The notes below the pieces were generated by a model. The model made no database searches and had not been told where the DNA came from. It saw only the letters and a list, made by a program, of their open reading frames with translations. 19,256 bases of DNA from Halieaceae bacterium (lineage in GTDB: Bacteria > Pseudomonadota > Gammaproteobacteria > Pseudomonadales > Halieaceae). Shown here piece by piece: positions 1 through 7,357 of this stretch; positions within the stretch are counted from its first letter, which is position 1, and each line of letters begins with the position of its first letter. The stretch lies in the NCBI GenBank assembly GCA_003523185.1, contig DPGN01000007.1, positions 1,418-20,673 on the forward strand. The letters are read 5' to 3'. The translations under genes and the position numbers were made by a program.

Positions 1-1337
1 GGCATTGCCAGTTTGATACCCATGGCCGCAGGCAGACCGAAACCCATGGTTCCCAAGCCACCGGAGTTAATCCATCGGCGGGGGTAATCAAATTTGTAGT
101 ACTGAGCCGCAAACATCTGATGTTGGCCCACGTCAGAGGTAACGTAGGCTTCGCCATTGGTCGCCTCGTAAAGCGCGGTAATGGCGTCTTGCGGCATGAT
201 GAAATCAGACTCACCGTAGCGGCGGCCATGCCACAGTCCATGCGCTGCGCGCCAGTTATCAATTTGACTCCACCAGTCAGCGATTGCCTCTGCATCGGGC
301 ATGGTTCGCTCTGAGGAAGCCTGCTGTTGATCAATCTGCGCGTCGAGATCTCTCAATACCGTGGTCACAGGACCCACAATCGGTACGTCAACAGGAACGA
401 TCTTGGCGATCGAGGCCGGATCGACATCGATATGAATGATTTTTGCGCCCGGACAAAATTTGCTAACCGTGTTAGTCACACGGTCGTCAAAACGCGCGCC
501 CACGGCAAGAATCACGTCGCTGTGGTGCATCGCCATGTTGGCTTCATAGAAGCCATGCATGCCCAGCATACCCAAGAACTGACGGTCCGTGGCTGGATAA
601 GCGCCCAAGCCCATTAACGTGTTGGTAACAGGATAATTCAGTTTTCGCGCCAGCTGCGTCAAAAGCTCGCTGCCCTCACCCTGAATCACACCACCACCCG
701 CATAAATGACGGGACGCTTTGCATTGAGTAACAGGCGTGCGGCCTTTCGCACCTGGCCCGAGTGACCTTTGGTGGAAGGCTGATAAGAGCGCATCGAGAC
801 CGAGTCTGGGTACTCGTAATCGAATTTGTGCTCTGGGTGAGTCAAATCCTTAGGCACGTCGACAACAACGGGGCCGGGGCGACCGGTCGTAGCAATGTAA
901 AAGGCTTTTTTGATAATGCTTGGAATATCTTCAGTCCGCTGCACCATGAAGGAGTGCTTAACGATGGGCCGCGAGATACCGACCATATCGGTTTCCTGGA
1001 ATGCGTCCTCACCAATCAAGTGACTTTGTACCTGGCCTGAAATGACCACCATAGGAATGGAGTCCATGTAGGCCGTCGCGATGCCTGTAATAGCATTGGT
1101 CGCGCCTGGGCCTGATGTCACCAACACAACACCCGGCTTGCCGGTCGCGCGCGCATAGCCGTCGGCCGCATGCGTCGCCGCCTGCTCGTGGCGCACCAAA
1201 ATGTGGGGTACTGAATTGGCTTTAAAGATGGAATCGTAGATGTGCAGCGCTGCACCACCCGGATATCCAAAGATGTATTCAACGCCCTCGTCTTCGAGTG
1301 CGCGGACGATCATGTCACCGCCAGACAATTGTTCCAT
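1..1337 (-). CDS. ilvI: Acetolactate synthase large subunit, C-terminus cut by window edge
   Basis: Catalytic subunit of acetohydroxyacid synthase, a ThDP/FAD enzyme that condenses pyruvate with pyruvate or 2-ketobutyrate as the first common step of valine, leucine and isoleucine synthesis. I translated the minus strand by hand from ATG at 1335-1337; it stays open to the window edge (445 codons of roughly 570-600). The N-terminal ThDP-binding domain has the GYPGGAAL segment near residue 25 and the RHEQAA motif with catalytic Glu51. The central FAD-associated domain follows (about residues 190-350), and the start of the C-terminal domain is seen (SDVGQHQM, GGLGTMGFGLPAAMG). The ThDP GDG motif lies beyond the window. 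The start is supported by a strong Shine-Dalgarno (GGAGGGAG) 7-8 bases upstream. A small subunit (ilvH) would be expected next, outside the window. ilvB versus ilvI naming cannot be settled from this fragment. Confidence 0.96.
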   Translation of the reverse strand, partial: MEQLSGGDMIVRALEDEGVEYIFGYPGGAALHIYDSIFKANSVPHILVRHEQAATHAADGYARATGKPGVVLVTSGPGATNAITGIATAYMDSIPMVVISGQVQSHLIGEDAFQETDMVGISRPIVKHSFMVQRTEDIPSIIKKAFYIATTGRPGPVVVDVPKDLTHPEHKFDYEYPDSVSMRSYQPSTKGHSGQVRKAARLLLNAKRPVIYAGGGVIQGEGSELLTQLARKLNYPVTNTLMGLGAYPATDRQFLGMLGMHGFYEANMAMHHSDVILAVGARFDDRVTNTVSKFCPGAKIIHIDVDPASIAKIVPVDVPIVGPVTTVLRDLDAQIDQQQASSERTMPDAEAIADWWSQIDNWRAAHGLWHGRRYGESDFIMPQDAITALYEATNGEAYVTSDVGQHQMFAAQYYKFDYPRRWINSGGLGTMGFGLPAAMGIKLAM

Positions 1338-1345
1338 TGTGTCGC

Positions 1346-1353
1346 TCCCTCCG
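1346..1353 (-). promoter_or_regulatory. Ribosome binding site of ilvI
   Basis: The minus strand reads GGAGGGAG seven to eight bases before the ilvI ATG. It is the best Shine-Dalgarno match in the window and fixes the start codon. Confidence 0.8.
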
Positions 1354-1431
1354 TGTTAATACCTAACTGTGAGAACGCAGTGTGAATAGGCTCCTAGCGT
1401 GCGCACCGAGGTCTGTCGCACGAACCACTGG

Positions 1432-1445
1432 CCGGATCGATCCGG
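1432..1445. repeat. Perfect 14-bp palindrome ccggatcgatccgg
   Basis: Self-complementary over all 14 bases, about 90 bases upstream of the ilvI start codon. It could be a protein-binding site or chance. As RNA, a fully palindromic 14-mer could only form a short stem with a small loop. Confidence 0.6.
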
Positions 1446-1648
1446 ACACCTACCAGAACATCGATCACGAAACCCGTGTTCGGCCGCCCTGCGAGGTAGC
1501 GCAGTGTCGAGCCCGAGCGTGAATCGCATAACCCTGCGAGACACTGACGGAACCCGCAAACAGCCTAGATAACTATCCCGTTATAGAGGTAGGCCAGAGG
1601 ATGAGGGTACTCACCAATAACCGTTGCCGTTCGCGTGACGGGACGTAG

Positions 1649-1679
1649 TTTCTTGATCGACCCCTATGAAGTCAAGAAA
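1649..1679. repeat. Inverted repeat TTTCTTGA-N15-TCAAGAAA upstream of ilvI
   Basis: Two perfect 8-base arms (1649-1656 and 1672-1679) whose centres are 23 bp apart, roughly two helical turns, as in many dimer-bound operators. On the minus strand one arm includes a TTGACT hexamer like a -35 box, but no good -10 box follows at normal spacing. The regulator is unknown. The fold is not followed by a U-tract, so it is not a terminator. Confidence 0.5.
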
Positions 1680-1741
1680 TGATCGAAAATCGTGATTATT
1701 GACGTTCAAAACACCCTAAATCTGCCCAAAATGGGGCTATT

Positions 1742-1783
1742 AACAAACGGCTTGCAACGAACGCCTGGCAACAAACGACTCGC
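1742..1783. repeat. Three tandem 14-bp repeats, consensus AACRAACGNCTNGC
   Basis: Units at 1742-1755, 1756-1769 and 1770-1783 abut exactly. They share the core AAC-A/G-AACG followed by CT-x-GC, with two or three differences between units. They lie about 400 bases upstream of ilvI and just downstream of the clpB terminator. The function is unknown; an array of regulator sites or a simple local duplication are both possible. Confidence 0.6.
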
Positions 1784-1797
1784 CCAAAAGATCCGTC

Positions 1798-1823
1798 AAA
1801 AAAAGACCCACAAAAGCGGGTCT
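1798..1823 (-). terminator. Rho-independent terminator of clpB
   Basis: Read on the minus strand: AGACCCGC, loop TTTT, GTGGGTCT, then seven T. The 8-bp stem has one G-U pair, and the U-tract follows directly. It lies about 35 bases past the clpB stop codon and marks the end of the clpB transcript. Confidence 0.85.
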
Positions 1824-1858
1824 CCAGTCTTCAGTGTTCAGCCGATCGCTTGCGAGGG

Positions 1859-4480
1859 TTAGTGAAGGCTTTTTGTCGTTGGTGGCTCCGGGCCTCTGTC
1901 GATCATAGCCTCGCTCGCAAACTTCAGCGACGAGCCATCGAGTGCCGCAAATACCTTATCTCCCGGACTGAACTCACCCTCGAGGATGGCTTGAGCCAGC
2001 GGGTTCTCAACTAGCTGTTGAATAGCTCGCTTTAGCGGTCGAGCCCCATAAACCGGATCAAAACCGACCCGTGACAACTGCTCGAATACCGCATCCGAAA
2101 TCTCGAGCTTTAGCTCGCGCTCTTCCAAACGCTGCGACAACGCTCGTAACTGAATTTCCGCAATCGATCGAATCTGCTCAGCACCCAAGGGGTGGAATAC
2201 CACGGACTCATCAATACGGTTGATGAACTCGGGACGGAAATGGTCCGCTACTGCGCCCATGACCTCGCGCTTCATGTCATCGTAGTCCCCGTCAGCCATG
2301 TCCTGAATGATGTCCGAGCCGAGGTTCGAAGTCATCACAATGACCGTGTTGCGAAAATCGACTGTGCGACCTTGGCCATCCGTCAGCCGACCATCATCCA
2401 ACACCTGAAGTAGGATATTGAAGACATCCGAATGTGCCTTTTCAATTTCGTCTAGGAGCAAAAGCGAGTAAGGACGCCGTCGCACTGCCTCAGTCAGATA
2501 GCCACCCTCCTCATAGCCCACGTAGCCGGGAGGCGCACCGATTAAACGCGCAACCGAGTGCTTCTCCATGAACTCCGACATGTCGATACGAATCATCGAC
2601 TGCTCGGAGTCAAACAAAAACTCCGCGAGCGACTTACACAGCTCCGTCTTACCCACACCTGTAGGGCCCAGGAACAAAAACGAGCCATTCGGACGCTTGG
2701 GATCTGACAGACCAGCACGCGAGCGACGCACCGCATTGGAGACGACAGTCACAGCTTCGTCCTGCCCTACAACCCGCTCTTTGAGCGATGCCTCCATCCG
2801 AAGCAAACGGCTGCGATCTCCCTCGAGCATTTTTGAAACAGGGATCCCGGTCCAACGCGATACAACCTCCGCCACTTCATCCTCGGTCACTCTGGATCGT
2901 AAGAGTGTTGGCGCAGGCGTATCCGCCCCCTCAGCCGCCTCTAACCGCTTCTCGAGCTCGGGAATCACGCCGTACTGAACTTCAGACATGCGCGCGAGGT
3001 CGCCCGCGCGATGCGCCGCTTCCAAGTCGAGTTTGGCTTGCTCAATCTCACTCTTAATCTGAGCAGATCCCTGCACGACAGCCTTTTCAGCCGTCCAAAC
3101 CTCTTCAAGATCAGCAAACTCCTTCTGAACGGCATCAATCTGCTCGTCGAGGAGCTCAACTTGCTTAATCGCCGCATCAGTCGTGTCTTTCTTGACCGCC
3201 TCGCGCTCGATCTTGAGCTGAATAAGTCGACGCTCGAGTCGATCCATCGACTCTGGCTTGGAGTCAATCTCCATGCGAATGCGGCTTGCCGCTTCGTCAA
3301 TAAGATCAATCGCCTTATCGGGCAGCTGACGATCGGTGATGTAACGCTGACTTAAACGCGCTGCGGCAATGATGGCGCTGTCCGTAATGGCCACGGAGTG
3401 GTGTACCTCATAGCGTTCCTTGAGGCCACGCAGAATGGCAATCGTATCTTCCTCGTTGGGCTCATCGACCAAGACGCGCTGAAAGCGCCGCTCAAGGGCC
3501 GCATCCTTCTCCACATACTGTCGATATTCATTCAGTGTAGTAGCACCCACACAATGCAGCTCCCCACGCGCAAGCGCAGGTTTGAGCATGTTGCCGGCAT
3601 CCATCGACCCCTCGGCCTTACCTGCACCCACCATGGTGTGGAGCTCGTCGATGAAGAGAATGACCCGACCGTCCTCTTTACCTAGCTCATTGAGGACCGC
3701 CTTGAGACGCTCCTCAAAGTCACCTCGGAACTTGGCACCGGCTAACAATGAGCCCAGGTCGAGCGCCAATATGCGCTTCCCTTTTAGTCCCTCGGGTACT
3801 TCGCCATTAACCACGCGCTGAGCCAGCCCTTCAATAATCGCAGTTTTACCCACACCGGGCTCGCCAATGAGGACGGGATTATTCTTCGTCCGACGCTGAA
3901 GCACCTGAATCGTGCGACGAATTTCATCATCGCGGCCAATTACCGGGTCGAGTTCGCCCGCTTCAGCTCGTGCCGTAAGATCAACGGTATATTTTTCGAG
4001 CGCCTGACGTTGCTCTTCCGCGTCGGCTGACTGCACACCATCACCGCCGCGAACATCATCAATCGCCTTCTTCAGCATCGGCTCGCTCAAACCTGCTTCA
4101 GACATCAAAGACGCCAGCGGCGAGCTTTTCTCCATCATGGCGAGCAAGACAACATCGCTTGAGATATAAGTATCCGTGCGCTCTTGCGCCAATTTGTCGG
4201 CCCGATTAAGCAGCCGGCCCAACGCTTGGGACCCCTGCACGTCGCCCGTGCTATCGGCCAAGGTAGGCACCTTGCTCAATGCATGCTCAACACCCGACTT
4301 CAGGGTTGCTAAATTTGCACCCGCTTTCTGCAGTAACGGGGTAATCGCACCACCCGACTGATTCAAGAACGCGCTCAATAAGTGAGCGGGTTCGATCATC
4401 GAATGATCACGACCCACCGCCAGCGACTGCGCATCACCGAGCGCCTGCTGCAGCGGATTGGTCAGTTTGTCCATTCGCAT
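1859..4480 (-). CDS. clpB: Chaperone ClpB, protein disaggregase
   Basis: Cytoplasmic hexameric AAA+ disaggregase that rescues aggregated proteins together with DnaK/DnaJ/GrpE. The 873 residues are slightly more than E. coli ClpB (857), the excess being partly a C-terminal tail. Order: paired ClpN repeats (about 1-150), first ATPase with Walker A GEPGVGKT at 206-213 and Walker B VILFIDEL, a charged coiled-coil middle domain (about 410-520), then second ATPase with Walker A GPTGVGKT from residue 605 and Walker B LLLLDEIEKA. Both Walker lysines are present, and numbering matches E. coli ClpB nearly exactly. The middle domain separates ClpB from ClpA/ClpC. The start ATG has AGGAG six bases upstream; the N-terminus MRMDKLTN is typical. 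It follows pgeF as in E. coli, but has its own heat-shock-type promoter (4536-4564) and terminator. Confidence 0.98.
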   Translation of the reverse strand: MRMDKLTNPLQQALGDAQSLAVGRDHSMIEPAHLLSAFLNQSGGAITPLLQKAGANLATLKSGVEHALSKVPTLADSTGDVQGSQALGRLLNRADKLAQERTDTYISSDVVLLAMMEKSSPLASLMSEAGLSEPMLKKAIDDVRGGDGVQSADAEEQRQALEKYTVDLTARAEAGELDPVIGRDDEIRRTIQVLQRRTKNNPVLIGEPGVGKTAIIEGLAQRVVNGEVPEGLKGKRILALDLGSLLAGAKFRGDFEERLKAVLNELGKEDGRVILFIDELHTMVGAGKAEGSMDAGNMLKPALARGELHCVGATTLNEYRQYVEKDAALERRFQRVLVDEPNEEDTIAILRGLKERYEVHHSVAITDSAIIAAARLSQRYITDRQLPDKAIDLIDEAASRIRMEIDSKPESMDRLERRLIQLKIEREAVKKDTTDAAIKQVELLDEQIDAVQKEFADLEEVWTAEKAVVQGSAQIKSEIEQAKLDLEAAHRAGDLARMSEVQYGVIPELEKRLEAAEGADTPAPTLLRSRVTEDEVAEVVSRWTGIPVSKMLEGDRSRLLRMEASLKERVVGQDEAVTVVSNAVRRSRAGLSDPKRPNGSFLFLGPTGVGKTELCKSLAEFLFDSEQSMIRIDMSEFMEKHSVARLIGAPPGYVGYEEGGYLTEAVRRRPYSLLLLDEIEKAHSDVFNILLQVLDDGRLTDGQGRTVDFRNTVIVMTSNLGSDIIQDMADGDYDDMKREVMGAVADHFRPEFINRIDESVVFHPLGAEQIRSIAEIQLRALSQRLEERELKLEISDAVFEQLSRVGFDPVYGARPLKRAIQQLVENPLAQAILEGEFSPGDKVFAALDGSSLKFASEAMIDRGPEPPTTKSLH

Positions 4481-4486
4481 ATCTAT

Positions 4487-4515
4487 CTCCTGTAAAACAC
4501 CGCTTCAGGTGTTTT
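4487..4515 (-). promoter_or_regulatory. clpB ribosome binding site with abutting 8-bp hairpin
   Basis: The AGGAG Shine-Dalgarno (4487-4491) lies two bases 3' of a perfect 8-bp stem AAAACACC / GGTGTTTT (4494-4501 and 4508-4515; 6-base loop) within the predicted clpB leader. No U-tract follows in the clpB direction, so it is not a terminator. It may protect the 5' end or affect ribosome access; this is inference. Confidence 0.5.
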
Positions 4516-4535
4516 CACTCTTTCGTTACCAATAG

Positions 4536-4564
4536 ACATGGGATTTGTAAGGGTATTTTTCAAG
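4536..4564 (-). promoter_or_regulatory. Sigma-32 (heat-shock) promoter of clpB
   Basis: The minus strand shows CTTGAAA (4558-4564), a 14-base spacer and TCCCATGT (4536-4543). The RpoH consensus is CTTGAAA-N13-15-CCCCATNT, so the -35 is perfect and the -10 matches at all but one defined position. It lies between the pgeF stop and clpB. The implied start of transcription is near 4529, giving a leader of about 50 bases. E. coli clpB is a known sigma-32 gene, so location and function agree. Confidence 0.85.
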
Positions 4565-4602
4565 TCCCTGGTGCACGCAAGCCAAAGACACACGAAAAGA
4601 CC

Positions 4603-5367
4603 CTATTTTTTGAGGATTAGCGTGACCATTCGACCGGTTTCGCCGTCGCGTCGATACGAATAAAAGCGTTGCGGGTCACTGTAGGTACAGGTGTCCCCAC
4701 CGGAGATGTGACTGGGATTGAGGCCCAATGCCAGAAGCTGTCGCCCTGCGAGGATATTGAGATCGAGAAAATATTTGTCGTCAGTTTCAGGGATGGGATG
4801 GACCGCAAGGTCGTCTTCAGCAAGATAGAACGCCGCTAGCACGTCACCACCCACCTCAAATGCACCGGGTCCAATCGCTGGACCCAGCCACGCCACAAGG
4901 CGGCTGGGGTCCACCGGCATTGCCTCAATCGCGCGTTTCAAGATGCCGCCTGCAAGACCGCGCCACCCGCAGTGCGTTGCCGCAACATACCGACCCTCAA
5001 CATCGGCCAGTATGACCGGCAAGCAATCGGCCGTCATAACGGCGCAGGCAAACCCGGGCTCATCGCTCCAGACCGCATCAGCCTCCACGCCTTCCGAATA
5101 CTCTGACGGCGCATGGATCACACGAGTGCCGTGAACCTGATTCAACCAAGTAATCGTGCTGGCCGGTGAAAGTTGGCTATAGAGCGTCTGCCGGTTCGCT
5201 TGCACGATCTCATCGCTGTCGCCCACATGATCACCCACGTTTAAACCTGCGAAATTCCCGGTGCTGGCACCGCCAGCGCGGGTGGTGCTGATGACCTGAA
5301 TGCCACGAGCGCCAATATCGGGTCGCAGCCAGTCATCGGAAGCATCAGCTGCCAAACCGGTCCTCAC
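4603..5367 (-). CDS. pgeF: Peptidoglycan editing factor PgeF (YfiH/laccase-domain family)
   Basis: Cytoplasmic enzyme of the YfiH/DUF152 family, associated in E. coli with keeping wrong amino acids out of peptidoglycan precursors; homologues also show purine nucleoside phosphorylase or laccase-like activities. The 254 residues match the family length. The zinc-site residues are His79 (NQVHGTRV), Cys115 (MTADCLPV) and His132 (ATHCGWRG), with the same 36- and 17-residue spacings as in E. coli YfiH. A further SGGDTCTY-SDP-FYSYRRD block is near the end. The start is GTG at 5365-5367, with GAGG nine bases upstream. The reading frame overlaps the rluD end by 23 bases, suggesting co-translation. A start a few codons downstream is possible. 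The rluD-pgeF-clpB order is conserved in gammaproteobacteria. Confidence 0.93.
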   Translation of the reverse strand: MRTGLAADASDDWLRPDIGARGIQVISTTRAGGASTGNFAGLNVGDHVGDSDEIVQANRQTLYSQLSPASTITWLNQVHGTRVIHAPSEYSEGVEADAVWSDEPGFACAVMTADCLPVILADVEGRYVAATHCGWRGLAGGILKRAIEAMPVDPSRLVAWLGPAIGPGAFEVGGDVLAAFYLAEDDLAVHPIPETDDKYFLDLNILAGRQLLALGLNPSHISGGDTCTYSDPQRFYSYRRDGETGRMVTLILKK

Positions 5368-6316
5368 TCTCGAGCACCTCTAACAAAGTCACAAGATCAT
5401 CGGGAAGATCAGTCTCAAACTCCATCCAGTCTCCACTGGCTGGATGCTCGAACTCGAGTGCTTGGGCATGAAGTGCCTGACGAGGAAAACCACGTAATGT
5501 CGACATCAGAAGCTCCGATGCACCAGCAGGGACTCGTTGACGACCGCCGTAAATAGGGTCGCCAACCAATGGCCATTTACGGTGCGCCATATGAACCCGT
5601 ATTTGATGCGTTCGCCCTGTCTCCAAATTGACCTGTAGCTGGGTGTAGTGCTTAAAGCGGTGCGCAATGCGGTAGTGTGTCACCGCTGGCTTGCCATCGA
5701 CTACCACCGCCATTTTGGTTCTGGCCGTGGGATGACGATCAATCGGCGAATCGATTTTTCCACCCCCTGTGAGTGCGCCAGTGCAGACAGCGCAGTAGGT
5801 GCGTGACACGGTTCGTTCCGATAATTGCGCTACCAGCGACTTGTGAGCCAGTGACGAGCGAGCCACAAACATGATGCCTGACGTCTCTTTATCGAGCCGG
5901 TGGACGATGCCACCTCGGGGTAATGCATCGAGCTCGGGCGCGTGGGCCAGCAGCGCGTTGACGAGAGTGCCATCGGCGTGACCTGCCGCCGGATGGACAA
6001 CAACGCCAGCAGGCTTATTCACCACCAGGATGTGCTCATCCTCAAAAATAATATCGAGCGGCAAACTCTGTGGCTGCCAATCGATGACGGGGTCATCCGT
6101 GACCATGAGCGTCACCTGTGCACTGGCTGTCGCCTTATCCCGCGGCTTTACCGTTCGACCATCAACCGTCAATCGTCCCTGTTTAATCCAGGTCGCAAGG
6201 CGATTTCTGGAGTAATCGGGGAACAACTCAGCTGCAACCTGGTCCAAACGCATGCCATGGCACTGGATGGGGACGCGCGCCTCCAGGCAATCTTCTTTAG
6301 GTGCGTCAGTGGCCAT
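5345..6316 (-). CDS. rluD: 23S rRNA pseudouridine synthase RluD
   Basis: Converts uridines 1911, 1915 and 1917 of 23S rRNA helix 69 to pseudouridine (known for E. coli RluD). An N-terminal S4 RNA-binding domain (RLDQVAAELFPDYSRNRL) is followed by the RluA-family catalytic domain with HRLDKETSG, whose Asp is the nucleophile, and the HQIRVH-(6)-PLVGDPIYGG block. I choose ATG at 6314-6316 (323 residues, N-terminus MATDAPK). A TTG four codons further upstream (6326-6328) is also open, but neither has a clear ribosome binding site. Its position, divergent from bamD and upstream of pgeF, is the same as in E. coli and Pseudomonas and favours RluD over RluA or RluC. The end overlaps pgeF. Confidence 0.95.
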   Translation of the reverse strand: MATDAPKEDCLEARVPIQCHGMRLDQVAAELFPDYSRNRLATWIKQGRLTVDGRTVKPRDKATASAQVTLMVTDDPVIDWQPQSLPLDIIFEDEHILVVNKPAGVVVHPAAGHADGTLVNALLAHAPELDALPRGGIVHRLDKETSGIMFVARSSLAHKSLVAQLSERTVSRTYCAVCTGALTGGGKIDSPIDRHPTARTKMAVVVDGKPAVTHYRIAHRFKHYTQLQVNLETGRTHQIRVHMAHRKWPLVGDPIYGGRQRVPAGASELLMSTLRGFPRQALHAQALEFEHPASGDWMEFETDLPDDLVTLLEVLESEDRFGS

Positions 6317-6392
6317 GTTGAAAACCAAATTGAATGAGAGGTGTGATCAAAGTGAAACCGCAGGTTAGAATATCGGATTACGATGCTATCAG
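6317..6392. promoter_or_regulatory. Divergent rluD/bamD promoter region
   Basis: These 76 bases must hold promoters for both genes. Toward bamD there is a TAGAAT -10-like hexamer at 6366-6371, with only a poor -35 (gtgatc) 17 bases before it. I see no convincing box toward rluD, and no clear Shine-Dalgarno for either gene. Confidence 0.35.
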
Positions 6393-7316
6393 ATGGAAGC
6401 ACCCGCAGTGACAAAGCCCGTATTTTTTCAGTTGAAGTGGAGCGTACTGCTCTTAGTCGTCAGTCTCGGCTTGTCCGGATGTTCGCTGTTCGATAACGAT
6501 GACGAGTTGAGCGTCGATGTGACCTCCGGCGAGCAACAAATGTACCGCCAAGCACAACGCTACATCGATAGTTCCAATTACGACCTCGCGATCAGCACGC
6601 TGCAGCAGCTCGAGAGCCGGTATCCCTTTGGTAAGTATGCCGAGCAAGCACAGCTCGAGTTAATTTATGCTCACCATGCCGCGTTTGAGAACGAAGCGGC
6701 CATTGAAGCTGCCGAACGATTTATACGGTTACATCCACAACACCCTAGCGTCGATTACGCTTTTTATATGAAGGGCGTAGCTGCCTATGATCTGAATCAG
6801 ACATTCTTTTCATCACTTATCCCGAGTGACGATTCAAAGCGCGATGTGTCGGGCGTGAGAGAGGCGTTCGCTGAGTTCTCCAACTTGCTGAACCGCTACC
6901 CCAACAGTCGTTATGCGCAGGATGCAAGAGCTCGCATGGTGTACATCCGCAACATGCTTGCGCGACACGAAATCCATGTCGCCAATTACTATTTCAAACG
7001 CGGCGCCTATATGGCGGCCCTAAAACGCGGTCAAAATGTTGTAGAGACCATGCAAGAAACAACGGCAGCCGCAGACGGCCTCGCCGTCATGGCGCAGGCT
7101 TACATTCTCCTAGAAATGAATGAGTTGGCTGAGGACACGGTGCGTGTGTTATGTCTCAACTATCCAGAGCATCCAAACCTCGACGATGATTGCAATTTTG
7201 ACGGCGGCTACGATATCGATGGCTTCGAACGCTCCTGGCTCAACCAAGCTACCTTTGGCCTGCTGGATCCGCCGGAAGCACCTCAGTTCGATTATCGTCC
7301 GGGCTTCGAATCTTAA
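6393..7316 (+). CDS. bamD: Outer membrane assembly lipoprotein BamD
   Basis: Essential lipoprotein of the BAM complex, which inserts beta-barrel proteins into the outer membrane; it faces the periplasm. The N-terminus is a lipoprotein signal: hydrophobic stretch WSVLLLVVSLGL, then lipobox LSGC with Cys30 as the lipidated residue. The rest is helical TPR-like repeats: first QMYRQAQRYIDSSNYDLAI, then the conserved block FGKYAEQAQLELIYAHH, and RYPNSRYAQDARARM further on. At 307 residues it is longer than E. coli BamD (245) and nearer to the Pseudomonas form. GTG at 6408 is an alternative start giving a shorter, more usual n-region and having GGA upstream. It lies divergent from rluD, as in E. 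coli. Confidence 0.95.
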   Translation: MEAPAVTKPVFFQLKWSVLLLVVSLGLSGCSLFDNDDELSVDVTSGEQQMYRQAQRYIDSSNYDLAISTLQQLESRYPFGKYAEQAQLELIYAHHAAFENEAAIEAAERFIRLHPQHPSVDYAFYMKGVAAYDLNQTFFSSLIPSDDSKRDVSGVREAFAEFSNLLNRYPNSRYAQDARARMVYIRNMLARHEIHVANYYFKRGAYMAALKRGQNVVETMQETTAAADGLAVMAQAYILLEMNELAEDTVRVLCLNYPEHPNLDDDCNFDGGYDIDGFERSWLNQATFGLLDPPEAPQFDYRPGFES

Positions 7317-7357
7317 AAGGCGCAGTGCTCTTACAGGCCTCGACGCCTGATTTGGAC

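Larger units (their letters stand above)
1338..1797 (-). other. Gene-free upstream region of ilvI
   Basis: About 460 bases between the clpB terminator and ilvI with no convincing gene. A 67-codon frame on the minus strand (1356-1559) has no ribosome binding site and no resemblance to any family I know. Read toward ilvI, the region holds a triple 14-bp tandem repeat (1742-1783), an 8-bp inverted repeat (1649-1679), a GC-rich stretch with several possible stems (for example CAGTGTC/GACACTG, 1502-1508 with 1540-1546), a repeated ccctgcgag (1487-1495 and 1532-1540) and a perfect 14-bp palindrome (1432-1445). I could not pin down a convincing sigma-70 promoter. No U-tract terminator is visible in the leader, so classical leader-peptide attenuation is not supported. 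Confidence 0.6.

Noticed and set aside
1356..1559. 67-residue minus-strand frame in the ilvI leader
   Set aside because: No ribosome binding site, basic unstructured composition typical of a GC-rich non-coding frame, and it overlaps the palindrome and stems.
1573..1614. 13-codon minus-strand frame (GTG start, MSTLILWPTSITG) that could be an ilv leader peptide
   Set aside because: Only four branched-chain residues, no clear ribosome binding site, and no terminator hairpin with U-tract downstream; classical attenuation is not supported.
2965..3355. 114-residue frames on both strands inside clpB
   Set aside because: They shadow the charged coiled-coil middle domain of clpB; skewed composition reflects the real frame.
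6341..6358. CRP-like half site TGTGA in the rluD/bamD gap
   Set aside because: The second half (TGAAA) does not match TCACA; no better evidence of CRP control.
7334..7349. CAGGC/GCCTG stem between bamD and nadE as a bidirectional terminator
   Set aside because: Only 5 bp, and no proper U-tract on either side.
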